Source of the DNA: Spirometra erinaceieuropaei
Taxonomy: Eukaryota > Platyhelminthes > Cestoda > Diphyllobothriidea > Diphyllobothriidae
DNA: 64,000 nt
Direction: 5' to 3'
Assembly: GCA_902702965.1 (NCBI GenBank)
Contig: CACRXP010000399.1
Location: forward strand, 318,655-382,654
A model generated the notes under the pieces. It ran no database searches. It had not been told where the DNA came from and saw only the letters and a list, made by a program, of their open reading frames with translations. How positions within the stretch are numbered: position 1 is the stretch's first letter; each line of letters starts with the position of its first letter. The position numbers and the translations under genes are program-made. Shown in pieces: positions 21,826 through 33,369 of this stretch.

Positions 21826-22415
21826 CCGGCCGGAGGTCACTATCCGCCGCTTACTCATGCAGCCCAAGGGGCGGCTGCCACCTGAGGACACGTCAGGAAT
21901 TGTTCACCGCGTCAACTGTCTAGACTGTCCAGCCAATTATTGTGGCATGACCGACAAACGATTAAGGTCGCGCATGCATGATCATTCTTTAGCTGTAAAG
22001 CGAAAAGATGTACGATCGCATGTTGCTATGCATAGCCTCGAAAATGACCATCAATTCGGATTTGACACGGCAGAAGTAATCGGCCGAGCCGAAAGGAAAA
22101 TGGCGAGAGAGATAATCGAAGCCTGGCAATCCAACGCCAACTCGATCAACCGTAGAATCGACCTAACGGCGCCATATGAGGCCGTCAGACACCACTTGAG
22201 CAGGAAGGGAGGACCAATGGGAAGAGAGAACAATGGACCTATCAGGAGTGAGTGAGAAAGACCTATTTAAACCTTGTATTCCCACTTTTAATCTATCTCC
22301 GATGATGCGCTCAAGTATGAGTGTGAAACGTCAGATGAATAAATCATCCTCCCCAGAGATCTATTTACCTTCTTACATCTCAACACCTGGGGTCGGCATT
22401 TTTGCCTATATCCAT
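21826..22415 (+). mobile_element. 5'-truncated PLE copy, inverted relative to its neighbour
   Basis: It starts abruptly within the connector before the nuclease. A frame at 21857-22255 encodes an uninterrupted GIY-YIG domain (GIVHRVNC, then NYCGMTDKRLRSR and EAWQSNANSINRR). The hammerhead region follows at about 22300-22340, and the copy ends near 22415. It lacks all RT motifs. It provides the comparison showing that the long ORF lost one codon at the GIY motif. Confidence 0.85.
22299..22337 (+). ncRNA. hammerhead-like motif of inverted PLE copy
   Basis: This is the plus-strand version of the 21408-21446 motif: CCGATGA, CGCTCA-AGTA-TGAGTG, GAAACGTCAG, then ATGAATAAATC. Confidence 0.5.
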
Positions 22416-22449
22416 ATATATCTATGTACTGGAAGATGGGCATACCAAG

Positions 22450-23510
22450 AAACATAATTCGAAGAAAAATGAGTCCTTTGGGAAAATTAACAAACTTTAT
22501 TTCGTAAATTTTCGAGTCTCGTTTCCCAGCTCGTCTTCAGTCATGTAGTAAGTGTGAAGAAACAGTAAAAAATTAAACGTGCCCAAAAATCGATATTGGT
22601 ATATCATTACTGTGGATGGGCCAATGCTGTGGGCTGATGTCATGACTTGATTGGCTATTACCTTTTCCATTTTCCCTGGATATTTTTGTGCATGGCGTCA
22701 AGATCATTGCGTCAATTGATGCATGAATAATCAGAGTGAATGGCCTCTAGGAATTCTCGGCCTTTCTTATGTGGGCAGGAACCGACAATGTGTGTTTTAT
22801 CCCAAGCGAATTTGTGCCCAATTTTAGGAGTATGCATGGCGACTTGGGATAAGTGATCCCGCCTCTTCACTACCAATCTGTGTTCATGTAGGCGTGTAGA
22901 GGCGAATTTACGGTTTGATTACAATACACTGCATTACAAGTGCCGCATGCGATGTTATAGACTAATTCTTTTTATCCAAATAGTCAACCCTATCCCTAGT
23001 GTGTACAAGCTGATTGCGCAGAGTGGTAGTCGGTTAGTGTGCCACTTGTATTTTGTGATTTCTCAGGTGTCTCTCAACGAGTTCGAGCACATTTTTGATG
23101 TAGGGAAGCGTTCGCCAATGTTTTGGTTTTGGCGTCTGATCGGAACAATCTAGTTCCTTCTCTCTTTCTTTTGATTCTTGCTGTTTCATGCATCGGCGTA
23201 CAGAATCTCTAAGGTAGCCGTTTTGTGAAAATAGGTTGAACAGATAATCGAGTTCTTCTTTGTTCCCTTCGTTCCCATAGCAGTGTGTCTTTGCTCGATT
23301 AAGTAGGGTGTTAACAGCACTCCGTTTGCATTGGGACCTCAGCCAAAATGCCAGAATTAGGTGACCCCATGGGAGCTCCTTTCAGCCGTCGATAATATTC
23401 ATGTGAGAACGAAAAGTTCATTTGCAGATATAGGTCCAGGAGTTCAAGTAAAGCAGATGCAGAAACATCATAGGCTAGGGACGAGCAATTCAGAAGCGTC
23501 CTCAACCGTC
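22450..23510 (-). mobile_element. Penelope-like element, internally deleted
   Basis: On the minus strand, MNFSFSHEYYRRLKGAPMG and SPNSGILAEV (about 23420-23330) run directly into a piece matching RSAVNTLLNRAKTHC (about 23320-23280). The YVDD catalytic box and surrounding region have therefore been deleted. A connector, a decayed GIY-YIG segment (VYNIACGTCNAVYCNQT, about 22950-22900) and a CTGAAGACGAG..CTCGAAAATTT tail at 22553-22510 follow. It belongs to the same subfamily as the 6.2-8.1 kb copy. Confidence 0.75.
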
Positions 23511-23965
23511 CCTCTACAGCCTACGGTATTTGCCGCCTTCCTTTCACAAGCAATCCGCAGCATTCAGCAACTGTTCAACGAGAAATCTTCAGGATGTAAG
23601 GCGATTTTGACTGGCGTCTATAAGCACGGCGGCCCGGCTAATGGGTCGACTTATAACGCTTTTATGGAAGATGCGACCCCGCAGACACGTCGCTTCACAT
23701 TTCAAGAGTTCAACAATCGTTCAACTCTAAACGCGCATAGAAACTCGTGGGTTATGTGATAACACCAGACGACTCTCGCTGTTCAACATCACCAGGAAGA
23801 TCTCCGCTTGCATTATTCTCAACGATCTCAATGTCGACTTCGAACAAGATCTTGTACCATAAAACCAGTACAGCTTCCGCCGACGGTGCGGGACAATTGA
23901 CACGAATTTCACCGCCGTCAACCGGAAGAGAAATGTCAGCATAACTCTGGCCTCGTAGTTAGCCT
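23490..23965 (+). mobile_element. RTE-like non-LTR retrotransposon fragment (RT)
   Basis: The plus strand encodes AIRSIQQLFNEKSSGCKAI then VYKHGGP (23560-23630), followed after a frame change by LFNITRKISACIILNDL (about 23778-23830), NQYSFRRRCGTIDTNFTAV (about 23865-23920) and NRKRNVSI. These match the RT palm region of RTE-type elements (GKA.G.D..P.E.YK.GG; NI..KI.AR.LL.RL; Q.GFR...GT.D.IF). Neither the catalytic box nor the endonuclease is present here. It begins next to the PLE on the other strand. Confidence 0.65.
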
Positions 23966-26480
23966 ACTGTTTGTTTGTGTAGAGTGGGGAACCGATGTAC
24001 TGAATATTAAGCTGCAACGGTTCTTTCTTTATGCGGTCTCTATGGCACTCGTAATACGGAGGATCCTAGTTGGGTGTGGCGAAGCACCTAGTGATGACTT
24101 CAGAGTTGACTGAGTTATCGCCCATGAGCGGTCTTCCTGACTAAGTGTGGACGCCGGGTCCAGTTGAAGGAGGGTGACAGCGTGTGGTAGGCGCACTTTG
24201 CGATTATTATTACTAAACATATTCGCACGCACGTCACCGCCCTTGCCAATGCCCTACAGACCCACACACACGATACACACTGTGTGTTTGAGCACAGTTT
24301 GGTATTCGTAATTTGCACATCTTTCATTTTCCGTAAATCTACATCAGAAATAATGCGGAAATACTGTCGCGTTTAGTCAAGTGTATCTGAAAGCAGGATT
24401 TATCTACTTTTGCATTTATAGTGCATGGTACTACAGCCGACAAATTTGACATGCAGGCTCGATATCCGGTTGTTTTGATTTGCTACTGGATAAATTCACC
24501 TGGCTGGAAAAAATATGAAATAGAAAACATAAATGGGAAACTCAGGGGAGAACAATACTGACACGCTATCACACTAGTTGCTGGCTAAAATTTGGAAGTC
24601 GATCTTCGGTTTGAAAGGATTATATCGGTAGATTTGATAGCTTAATTGTCATGTGGTTGCATAATAGTTTAGTCAAACTTGTCATTCAGCGAGTTTCTTC
24701 TCGTTTGCCCACTGTCACCGCCCTTTGCAAGGAAGGCTATTTTTTACAAGAAGTAGAAGCAAACACCGGAACAAGGGCTTTGGTCTCCTACCATTTCAGA
24801 ACTACTCACGAACGTATCTTCAGAGACACTAACAAGTACAGTTCTAAAACCCTACTAATTTAAACATACAAAATTTGACCTATTTCAAGTAACATAAGAA
24901 CAAGAATTGATGTGAAATTATCTGGGCGTCTTAAAGGACGCGAGTACTGCTCAGTCCCCTTTATGGGCAATCGATTGGGAAATATGCGACTCACAAAGTA
25001 TTCTGCGTTATTTAATGGCTTATTTGAAATAAACGCAATACTGAATAAAAACAAAATGTGCAATTTTATTTCAGGGAAGAGACGACCTCGTCATATATAC
25101 GAATCCGTTTATATTTATTAGTCACTGAGTCGCCTATCCATCTGAGCTCTTACGAAACCACTTGATTTTATGACGTACCCACGAGCAAAATCGAGCATAA
25201 TATTTATTGTTTTATTGAGCCTCCTTGAATTGTATTCAAATTTTAATTCCCTAAAATTGTTGCCTAGTATCGTCCATATTGGGTGCATGCATCATTGTCG
25301 GTTTACGAGTTACAAGCATTTATTTGTAAGTGTTACCTTTTCGAGTTAGGTAACACAAACAGAGAAAGCGTATATCATGTAGGCAACTGACAACAAATAC
25401 AACCAGCCTGAGTTTGCCTACTCGCGACAAAAACGTATTTCGGTCTTAAAAAGGTTTATAAAAAAAGCATTTTTAAGCTTGTGATATGGCTATCCATTAT
25501 ACGTCGTACATAAATTCACTTCTATGCTTATGATCCTTATGTGATTATTTCATATGAAAGTAGAGTACCTCTACGCATAAAGCAGAAAGAAAATACAGCT
25601 TGGAAATTCTAAGCACATATGTTGCTGCACCTCGTGTTCAAAAAAACCAAAACTTTGAAAAGTTCGTTAAAACAAGATGGTACTTATTTCTCAAAAACAA
25701 CTTTTAAAGAAAAGACAATTTTCCCGTAAAGGAAAAGCATTTATTCCCCTTTTCTACTGCGTTTATTCCAATCCATAATGCTACTGGACATAAACGGAAA
25801 ACAGGCATCTCACCTGTGTGGTCAATTTTCAGTAAGTGAAGTTTATAGGCGGTCAGAAGAAAGTGTCCAACAGCTAGAAGCCTAGGGTAAATTAAACATT
25901 TTGCAATTACAGCAATGAGAACCAGCGGGAAAAACGTATTTTAGAATCTTGGCTAATATTTTATGAGACAGCACGTCTACTTCACAATAGAGCAGTGTGT
26001 TTGAATTCCGTCACGAGCATTGCAAAAAATCTGATGGTTACCATGTAATTGGAATTAAGACTTTAGAAAAAACTAGGCAACGGGAAACTGTTGTAAGAAA
26101 ATAAAAAAGGACCGTCTCTCATACAACAGTAACAAGTATTCAATAAATATCGAATCAGAAACGTTAGAATTAAGAAAATGTTCGGACACATTTACAGCAA
26201 GCCTTTGTCTTTACGGAATGAACGCGCATACAATTTGGCCACAGGCCGTTGATATCAAAAAGCGTATTTTACGCTGCAGAAGCTGCAGCTGCTTTTGGCG
26301 CTGGCGCTGCTGAGGTAGTGGTCTGCTCTGATGAGCATGACCGCGGCTACAATTTCCGTAAGTTACAGTAAGACAATATCTGTGACCTTGTGTCTTCTGA
26401 GCGGTAACTCACGAAAGCGAATTCCTGGGTGATTTGCTCAAAGTGACCAATTATCTACGCGACAACTGGGTCCTGGAGAG
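23965..26480. other. spacer, one decayed hammerhead motif
   Basis: No coding region was recognised. On the minus strand at 24826-24779, CTCTGAAGATACG..TTCTGAAATGGTAGGAGACC resembles a decayed PLE hammerhead (CTGATGA changed to CTGAAGA, GAAACG to GAAATG). The rest is AT-rich. Confidence 0.4.
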
Positions 26481-26487
26481 ATGGGAA

Positions 26488-26724
26488 CTACTGTCTGGCC
26501 TTGATGCATTTCCGGCCTTCAGAAAACATTGTTAATTTGGATTTTTGCAGTCGACATGTGTTGCGGTGGCTCAGAGCGCGTTGTGCTTCCAATTGCTCCG
26601 TGTGCAGATTTTTAATAAACAATTTTTTACACAAGTCACCTGCTTTAAAACCTGATTTGCAGTCTTCTGTAATCCACGTTCCCCAAGGGGCGTAAAACGA
26701 AACTGTTGTTTTTGTTCGTTGCAA
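26488..26724 (-). other. unassigned ORF with five cysteines
   Basis: A 78-residue frame on the minus strand has a possible acceptor (TGGATTACAG at about 26672) before a stretch with CKSGFKAGDLCKKLF and a later RNTCRLQKSK. It could be an exon of a secreted protein, but no partner exon or family was recognised. Chance remains the simpler explanation. Confidence 0.2.
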
Positions 26725-27279
26725 GCGAACTGTGCGAATTCGTTCCAGGGGTGTGAATGACTACCATTTCAACGTAATTTGCAGTTCATACATACTTCAT
26801 TTCTGGCAAAAAATAATGACTTTCATTTCCCCCTTCCTCACAGGACTAGATTACTGGCATAGACCGTTCTTTGAATGAACTCCGTAGATATCGGATAAAC
26901 AATTATGTACAAAACTTAATCAAAGCATCTTGTAATGGCCTGGTAGGTCATTCTTACGATAGCATTTTTCAAAGTCTGAATAAAATAAACTACAAATGCC
27001 GAATGACTCACACGACGCACTCGCGACAGTCTTCTGCCTGGGTATATGGGACTGAATTAGCTGTCGAGAAGCTTCGTATTTCTCTTTATTCCCAGGATAT
27101 GACTGGCAAATTTATTTAGTTTTGCTCCAATCAGTGCTTTCACAATATACTGACCCTTGTATTACTGTAAAAAATAGCTTAACAGACATTTCTGCCACAG
27201 TTTCCCACTAATGTCCTGTCTGGACTCATTCTGTAATACGACTCTGTAAGTTGTTGCAGAAAAGCTGATCTCATGAAAC

Positions 27280-27501
27280 ATGGAGGCAGGCATTTCGATG
27301 ATCAGGTGGCCAGCCTACATTCACTTGCATGATAACATACTGTCCACTTCAATTGTGTTCATACCCGATAACCCGGTTGTTTTTAAAATAAAAATTCCTT
27401 CAGTTCACATACACATTCCCGCTCATTTGACAACGTCGCAAGGGTATATTACTGCCTTGGCCGCAGCGATGACAGTAGTCTTCTTAGTTTGGGTGTACTA
27501 A
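27280..27501 (+). other. possible terminal exon with hydrophobic C-terminus
   Basis: A strong AG acceptor candidate (ATTCCTTCAG at about 27402) precedes a frame ending in a small-residue then hydrophobic tail (SQGYITALAAAMTVVFLVWV) and a stop, as in GPI-anchored or single-pass proteins. No upstream exon was identified, so this is weak. Confidence 0.2.
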
Positions 27502-27789
27502 CACTTTCGCATCGAAGTGCATTTGCAGCTATGTCTACGCAAAACAAACTTTGCTGAAAAGTCAAACGAATCTATATGAGCCACATATTTTAGGTGATAT
27601 TTCAGTGGAAATTGTTGAATAATTTGCATGACACCGGCTGGCCATTACTGCAGGACTGCATTTCCATTAGGCATTCCATTCCGCACAATTGATGTAATGC
27701 CCTACCTAGTGCTTCCTGCGCATTACAGTTACCATTCGCTGTCATTTCACGTAAAATAACATGTGCGGTCATTTATTTTATAATAGTTT

Positions 27790-28650
27790 AGTCGCTACGT
27801 TTTGAAAATATATGTATTGAAATGCATGTCTGTAGACTGTCATGGCAAGAATGCCATGCAACGTTCATGAAAAAAATATTTGCAGCAGTTATTAAGCTCG
27901 GTTTTAACTGCCTCTCCCCCACGGACATTGGTGGAAAGTTGGAAGTGGCTATGTCAACAGTTAAGACCATTGTAGACCGTTACAATAAGTTCGGCTGCAT
28001 AGATAGAAATTCTGGGTGTTCTAAAGCAAAACGTGCGAACCCCTTGTCTAACGGTTGCTGCATGAGGTCGTATTCATTGAGATCCTGGTCCACTGTATGA
28101 TGCAGATGTCCTTAAAACGGGGAATGTTGGAGCGGTCCGTGGGAAATGACAGGAAAAGGGCCTGAAATTGACGTCAAATGTTAGAAACAGGAAGCATCTT
28201 GCCATAAGTTCTGTGGAAAAGGAGATTAAAACGAATCTAGTTTAGGGGATCATAAGCTCCATCAAGAATGGACCACACATGGAGCTCTACTCCGAAGAAA
28301 ACCCTTCACGGTCGATTTCTTGCCCGATAGTCTAACAGGTCACTACATAAGCCCATTAAAAATCAACGACTTACCTGAAAATCTTAATAACACGTCCTGT
28401 CTAATGATGGTCTTCTATCTGATTGTCTCAACAAAGTCCTTCCTCCGTGTTCATCAAGGGCGGCGTCAAAGTGAATATAAATTTGTACCTGAATGTTCTT
28501 CAGAAGCATGTCTTGCTTTAGATAGATTCCAACTAAATTCCAAAGGGCAATATGATCTTCCAGCAAGATGGTGCATGCAAATATACGTGACGGAAGACAC
28601 AGAACTGGCTCCGAAATTCTCCATTTTTAGAGCGTAGTATATGATTATAC
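27790..28650 (+). mobile_element. Tc1/mariner-like transposase relic
   Basis: The plus strand at 27868-28035 encodes a helix-turn-helix of Tc1 type: VIKLGFNCLSPTDIGGKLEV, then MSTVKTIVDRYNKFG and a short basic stretch. About 500 bp later a different frame gives MIFQQDGACKYT followed by RKTQNWL (about 28552-28610), the Tc1 catalytic region containing the second aspartate (normally F.QD.A..H). The intervening region is shifted and stopped, and terminal inverted repeats were not identified. It is a dead copy. Confidence 0.65.
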
Positions 28651-28981
28651 CGGAGTACACCAGGAACACGTGCGACACCTTCATCTGTTATCCGATATCA
28701 TAACGACCATTCACATTGACCAATTTATTTGAACCTTACTTCCGTTATGCCATCATTAAACATATACCTATTTTTTCACAGAGTTCTATCCTTTGATTTA
28801 TTGTGTGGTCCTTAATTGAAAAGTGTCTCCGTAGAATGGTAGTGTGCAAGTGTGAATATCCGCATCTATGGATTCCATCTTTCGAAAAACACACTTCTCA
28901 TGCATATCGGTTTATTATAGCGTAATAGTGCTGACGAATATGCATCTCTGCAAATTTAAATGGCAAAAATACTCATGTGAA

Positions 28982-29312
28982 TCAAGTGGACACGAGAGGC
29001 CAAACGAAAAATTCGTAGTCAAATCTGCTAAGAAGATGGTGACGTGTTTGCTTGATTCCATCGTTCTTCCAACGGGAGGACAAACTGTCTAACGTAGTTA
29101 ATGTAATGCGATCCTTATTTTCATCTCGTCGATGATTGGCGTCAAACTCGTCATAAATGCCGTCACTCTCTATAGTTCGATTAACAGTAATGTTATTCAA
29201 CTGCAGTCGAAGATACAGGTCGTCGTCTGCGCCACCGCAACCGTTCAGAATGTTAGAAGCACAGTGAGTTCCCACGTAAAGGCAGTCGCGTTCCCGAGAA
29301 ATGTGCTGTACA
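28982..29312 (-). pseudogene. beta-1,4-galactosyltransferase exon 2 pseudogene
   Basis: On the minus strand an AG acceptor at about 29313 opens an exon whose beginning (LYSTFLGNATAFTW) matches exon 2 of the intact gene at 32892. About 13 nt are then missing, shifting the frame. The rest matches in another frame: GCGGADD in place of GWGGEDD, LRLQLNNITVNR, a GIYDEFDANHRRD block and SSRWKNDGIKQTRHHLLSR, ending at an equivalent stop. Loss of the key Trp and Glu plus the frameshift make it non-functional. No matching exon 1 was found upstream on that strand. Confidence 0.75.
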
Positions 29313-29679
29313 ACCTGAAATGTAATTGGAAATTCGAGCATGTTAGTCAAACCATAGAGTCATTTTTGGAATGCATACTATGCCAAAATAGACGCCAAAT
29401 TGGCAATGTTTATTTTGTTAGAAAAAAGAAACTTCACGCTATACCCACTTTTATATCTTTGGCTCATCAGGCTTTGTAAGGCAATAACATTAATCATCTA
29501 TGGACCTCAAACAGGTCGCATATTACACCATTCTGGGTAGATTCTGGGTATCGTGTGGATCGCAGTAAACCTGATAACTTCTCGTCAGGCCAGTGCAGTT
29601 ATATGGAACGGGGTACACTAAGTGAAAAAAAACGGATAAAAGGTTGTTTTTAAAATAAAATCTGGGCAAGAATGGACGG

Positions 29680-30330
29680 GCGCAGAATGTTGTATGCGGT
29701 TAGTCAACCTTCGACCACGGTAAGCCCGGAGCCTGAACAGTAGCGGAATTGGCTTATTTCCACTTTTTCATCCACATATGGGCAAATAACAACAGAGAAA
29801 TAGGTCATTGGAGTGAAAGACGTCTCGGAAAGAAGGCGGACTTCGTTCACATCCAGGAAGGACACAGACTAACCTTTCCCCAAATCTTTACCCGATAGTT
29901 AACCTTAATACCACAACCCAAATATCTGCCGTGCGTCAAGCTTAAGGCTATATCTAACACAACATTTCCTAATTTTGTTTCTTGTCGGACATATGGGGGT
30001 AGGAAAATGGGAAATTTATTAAGGGCAGCCGACGTCAAATGCACTTTCATAGTGGGGTGAATATATCTAGACCGTTGCGTTAACCTGCACGTTTTATTTG
30101 ACAAATGTTACATAAAAACATTTGGCAGCATAGTGCGATTCCAGCAAAAATACCCTGTTCCTTGAAGGCGATACCCGCCATTGCAATTTAACTTGCATGC
30201 CTTAGACCCCCAGAAGATTCGAATTCCTCGACGATTTCTGCCTCCTCGACGGTTGAAGAGATTTCTTTCTCGTAAACCACTTCTCGTCGACCCATATAAA
30301 TGCGCGAAACGAGAAAGCGCAGTCATCTCT
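29680..30330 (-). other. possible degenerate Sushi/CCP-type domain
   Basis: On the minus strand, 30230-30110 encodes FWGSKACKLNCNGGYRLQ, then GTGYFCWNRTM, similar to the second half of a Sushi (CCP) repeat (F.GS...C..GY.L.G...C....W). Further cysteine-containing pieces follow to about 29700. There are stops between them and no splice signals were established. It may be a decayed gene for a Sushi-repeat protein, or chance. Confidence 0.25.
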
Positions 30331-30959
30331 CTACTAAGGCGTATAATAAGTTAATAGTGAATTAAGTAGGAAAGTTTAGTCATTTTTTAAATGGCATCAG
30401 GTATCCAATATTTTACTGAAATATAGGATTTAGAATAGCAGGATTCATGTTAATAGTGAATGCAAAAAAATGTATTTCCTGAACGAAAGCCCATGCGAAA
30501 GCTACAAGCCTTCAACTAGGGGAAGTACAAACAGGAAATAATGCACTCAGGAGGTAATTTATATATCAGGTTCGAAAATGTTTTCACAGCATATGAGGGA
30601 TGGCGAAATCACAATTAATTCAAAGTTAACATAGGTTGGCAAAAGTTTACGAATCAGAATGCATACCCGCACATGAAATGCGCGCCAGCGTTGTGAAATA
30701 AAGATCATGATTCGAAAGCGTTATTCGAAAAAGCGCGCAGATGGCGTCATTTACATGTTAGCACTCTGGTAAGATGGCAAATTCAGTGTTGCATTAATTT
30801 AACGTCGTAATCTCCTAATAAACCGGTATTACCGCATTTGCGAAGTCGCGGTCTGCACCGTCATCTGATCTCATCAACCAGCATCAGTAGGCTGGTTGTT
30901 TTGCGGACAAAGGAATTCATTTCACTGACTTCTTCTGCGGCCCAGTGCTACCCTCAACG

Positions 30960-33237
30960 ATGACCAGAGCATGCAGCCATCGTTTGTTTACCTGTACATC
31001 CTTGATAGTCATCCTGGTCGCCCTTCTGATATTTTATCATTACTGCTCCATCACACTCTTGCCGCTTCTACATATCACTAACTTAACAATTATTAAAAAC
31101 ATGTCCTTTTATTTACAACGACCGGTAGAACATTCTGCAGGCAGTACAGCCAATACTGACATCTCATTGTACCCTCTGCAATCACTAGCAAATTCTGAAT
31201 TAAGCGAAGTAAACGACAAAGTGCTGAGCCAGACGTCTCCTTCGGAACTGGCCAAGGAAAGCGAGAAGGTGGCAATTATTGTGCCCTACAGGAACCGAAC
31301 TGGACATCTGTTCCGATTTCTAACTCGCATGCTGCCATTCCTCGCCAAGCAGAGGAAACAGTATGTCATAATTGTCACAGAACAGGCCGGCAATCAATCA
31401 TTCAATCGGGCCAAGCTCTTCAATGTCGCTGTTAAGGAGATAAGAAAAAGCGTTTCTGGCGACCGATTGCATGGAATAGACTGTTTCATCTTCCACGATG
31501 TGGACAAGGTGCCAATATCTCGTTCTACTCTCTACGAGTGTGGAAAAAATGTGAGGCAACTGACAAGCGCATTTCGTTCCGAGAATGGAACAAAATGGTA
31601 GGACACTTTTACAAAATATGCTTCCTTACGCCACTTGACGTCGTCGTAATATTTCATGGTTGTTTAGTAAACTTAATGCACCGAATAGGAAGGCACACTA
31701 AAATTTTCCCGAAAAATTGTCAAATCGAGTAATGAGGACTGAATTTTCTTTAAGGCATTTTTGAAGTGTTAGCACGGAAAACAAACTAAAGTGCAGATAA
31801 TAGACACTGCGATACTACAACTGACAGTTTACCAGCTGGAATATCCGTCGCACTATGTGTGAAGGAATATTCAATTTTCTTTTTATTCCATGATTTTTGG
31901 AGCTTTACTGTTTCCAGGACTATAGTTGACGGCCAAAGCGTCCGGCCTGTTTTTTAAAAGCGTACTTAGAAAACATCCCTTTTAATTATAAGTAAGTGTT
32001 CAATAGCTGCCACTTTACGGTGCAAAATATGTCATTATATGGATACTATGTTATTGTTGGAAAATGATTACACAATTCTGTAGAAGTTTCGTCCCTCGAA
32101 ATACGACCACTGCTAAAAAAGCATTTTCGGGACAATAAAGTTTTCCAGTCCTACATTCGCAAAGTCAGGCCAAACGATGGGCAGAGACAAGTAAGGAATT
32201 TTTATGGTGTATAAAATATGGAGACGATGTATTTTTCTACCAAACGAGTAGAAAAAAAAAATTGACGTTGTCTGCATTATGATAACAAAGCCGCAGAGCT
32301 CAATAACCAAAGATTGCTTGACCGAAATGCCCCATTTCCGTCACGGATTTTTTTTATAAACTAGAGCGCCTGTCCTTTCCTGACATAGACAAAATACCAT
32401 TTGCCGTCAGTGACTGTCTTTGTTCCTGTTGAATCAGAAGGAAATAGAGGAAGAAATTGAATAATACATCAAATGTGTAGACAGCGTTTGCCTATGTGTT
32501 GGAAGGATTATTGAAATGTAGCCTCATTAGGCACGCCTGACGTTAATAGTGGCACCTGGTGGAATTCCCTCGAATTATTGCTATAAATTATGCAGGGTGC
32601 AATTTTTCAAATCTATTGTTTGTTATAAAATTGTCCGGACACCTTTTCTAACTGCATGATTATAGGAGACTGTCTGCTATTTTGGTCTTTAGTTCTTTAA
32701 AAGCTATGATGGGAATGCATTGCGAAACAGTATGGTGAGAGCAAGACATATTTCAGTGCGACCTTTTCGTCGTCATTATGAACGATAGTCCCAAAGAAAT
32801 TAGTGGCAGGTTTTGAATCTCAATGATATTCCCAATTCAAGTAGTATTGTATCGGAATACCTTTGCACAATATTATTTGTTTCGTTTACAGGCTGTATAG
32901 TAAATTTCTGGGAGCCGTTACAGCCTTTTCTTGGGACCATCTTCAGAAGATTAATGGAGCTTCAAACATTTTCTATGGCTGGGGCGGTGAGGATGATGAA
33001 TTGTCCATCCGGCTGCGATTAAACAATATAACGGTTGATCGGCCTTCAACAATTGATGGAATTTTTGACGAATTCGATTCGAACCATCCGCGCGACATGA
33101 ACGCGGACAGAGTATTCCTTATTGCTGAGAAGAATGTGACCTCCCGCTGGAGGACCGATGGAATAAAGCAAACACGTTACGAGCTTCTCAGCAGAATCGA
33201 CTATGACCTATTTGTCTGGATTCTCGTGTCTATTTGA
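30960..33237 (+). CDS. beta-1,4-galactosyltransferase-like enzyme, two exons (327 aa)
   Basis: Exons are 30960-31597 and 32892-33237; the donor (ATG/GTAGGA) and acceptor (TTTACAG/G) share phase 2, and the split codon becomes Trp213. The enzyme would transfer galactose (or GalNAc in some invertebrate relatives) from a UDP-sugar to N-acetylglucosamine in the Golgi. Residues 10-30 form a type II membrane anchor, followed by a short stem. Family motifs are VPYRNR (108-113), FNRAKL (148-153), the metal-binding FHDVD (178-182), GWGGEDD (242-248), and a His278 near the third metal-ligand position. The usual YFGG segment reads KFLGAV. At 327 residues it is shorter than vertebrate members, mostly in the stem. 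An in-frame GTG lies upstream, but ATG 30960 is the sensible start. A pseudo-exon lies inverted 2 kb upstream. Confidence 0.85.
31598..32891 (+). other. intron of the beta-1,4-galactosyltransferase gene
   Basis: The 1294-bp intron starts GTAGGA and ends with a pyrimidine-rich TTTGTTTCGTTTACAG. It is AT-rich, with no recognised element or nested gene. Confidence 0.75.
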
Positions 33238-33369
33238 TTCACAAATGTTTTCTCACACATACATTTTGCTAAATCCATTTTCCCTTTATTCCTGTGGTTC
33301 GATGAAACGGTCGTTTCAAAACGTGTATATAGCCATCGGACAGTTTTTGCAGGCATTGATGTCAACGGT

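Larger units (their letters stand above)
18850..21826 (-). mobile_element. Penelope-like element with terminal repeats, best-preserved copy
   Basis: The element reads on the minus strand. About 450 bp of the 3' end (GIY-YIG end plus hammerhead region, 19300-18850) is repeated directly at the 5' side (21826-21375), giving the pseudo-LTR arrangement typical of PLEs. Between them lies a continuous RT/GIY-YIG frame. At 21826 the 5' repeat meets an inverted partial copy (21826-22415). The two repeat copies are almost identical, which suggests a recent insertion compared with every other PLE in the window. Confidence 0.85.
21302..22415. repeat. large palindrome of PLE ends (arms ~500 bp)
   Basis: The stretch 21302-21826 is repeated as its reverse complement at 21918-22415. 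The arms carry the GIY-YIG coding end, the hammerhead region and the CCCCAGAGATC border, with very few mismatches; GTCTAGAC closes each arm. The 91-bp centre belongs to the plus-strand copy and encodes the residues just before the nuclease. Confidence 0.85.

Noticed and set aside
25090..25160. tRNA-like sequence on the minus strand (GAGCTCAGATGGATAGGCG)
   Set aside because: Only an A-box-like half is present; no B box or cloverleaf follows, so neither a tRNA gene nor a SINE can be supported.
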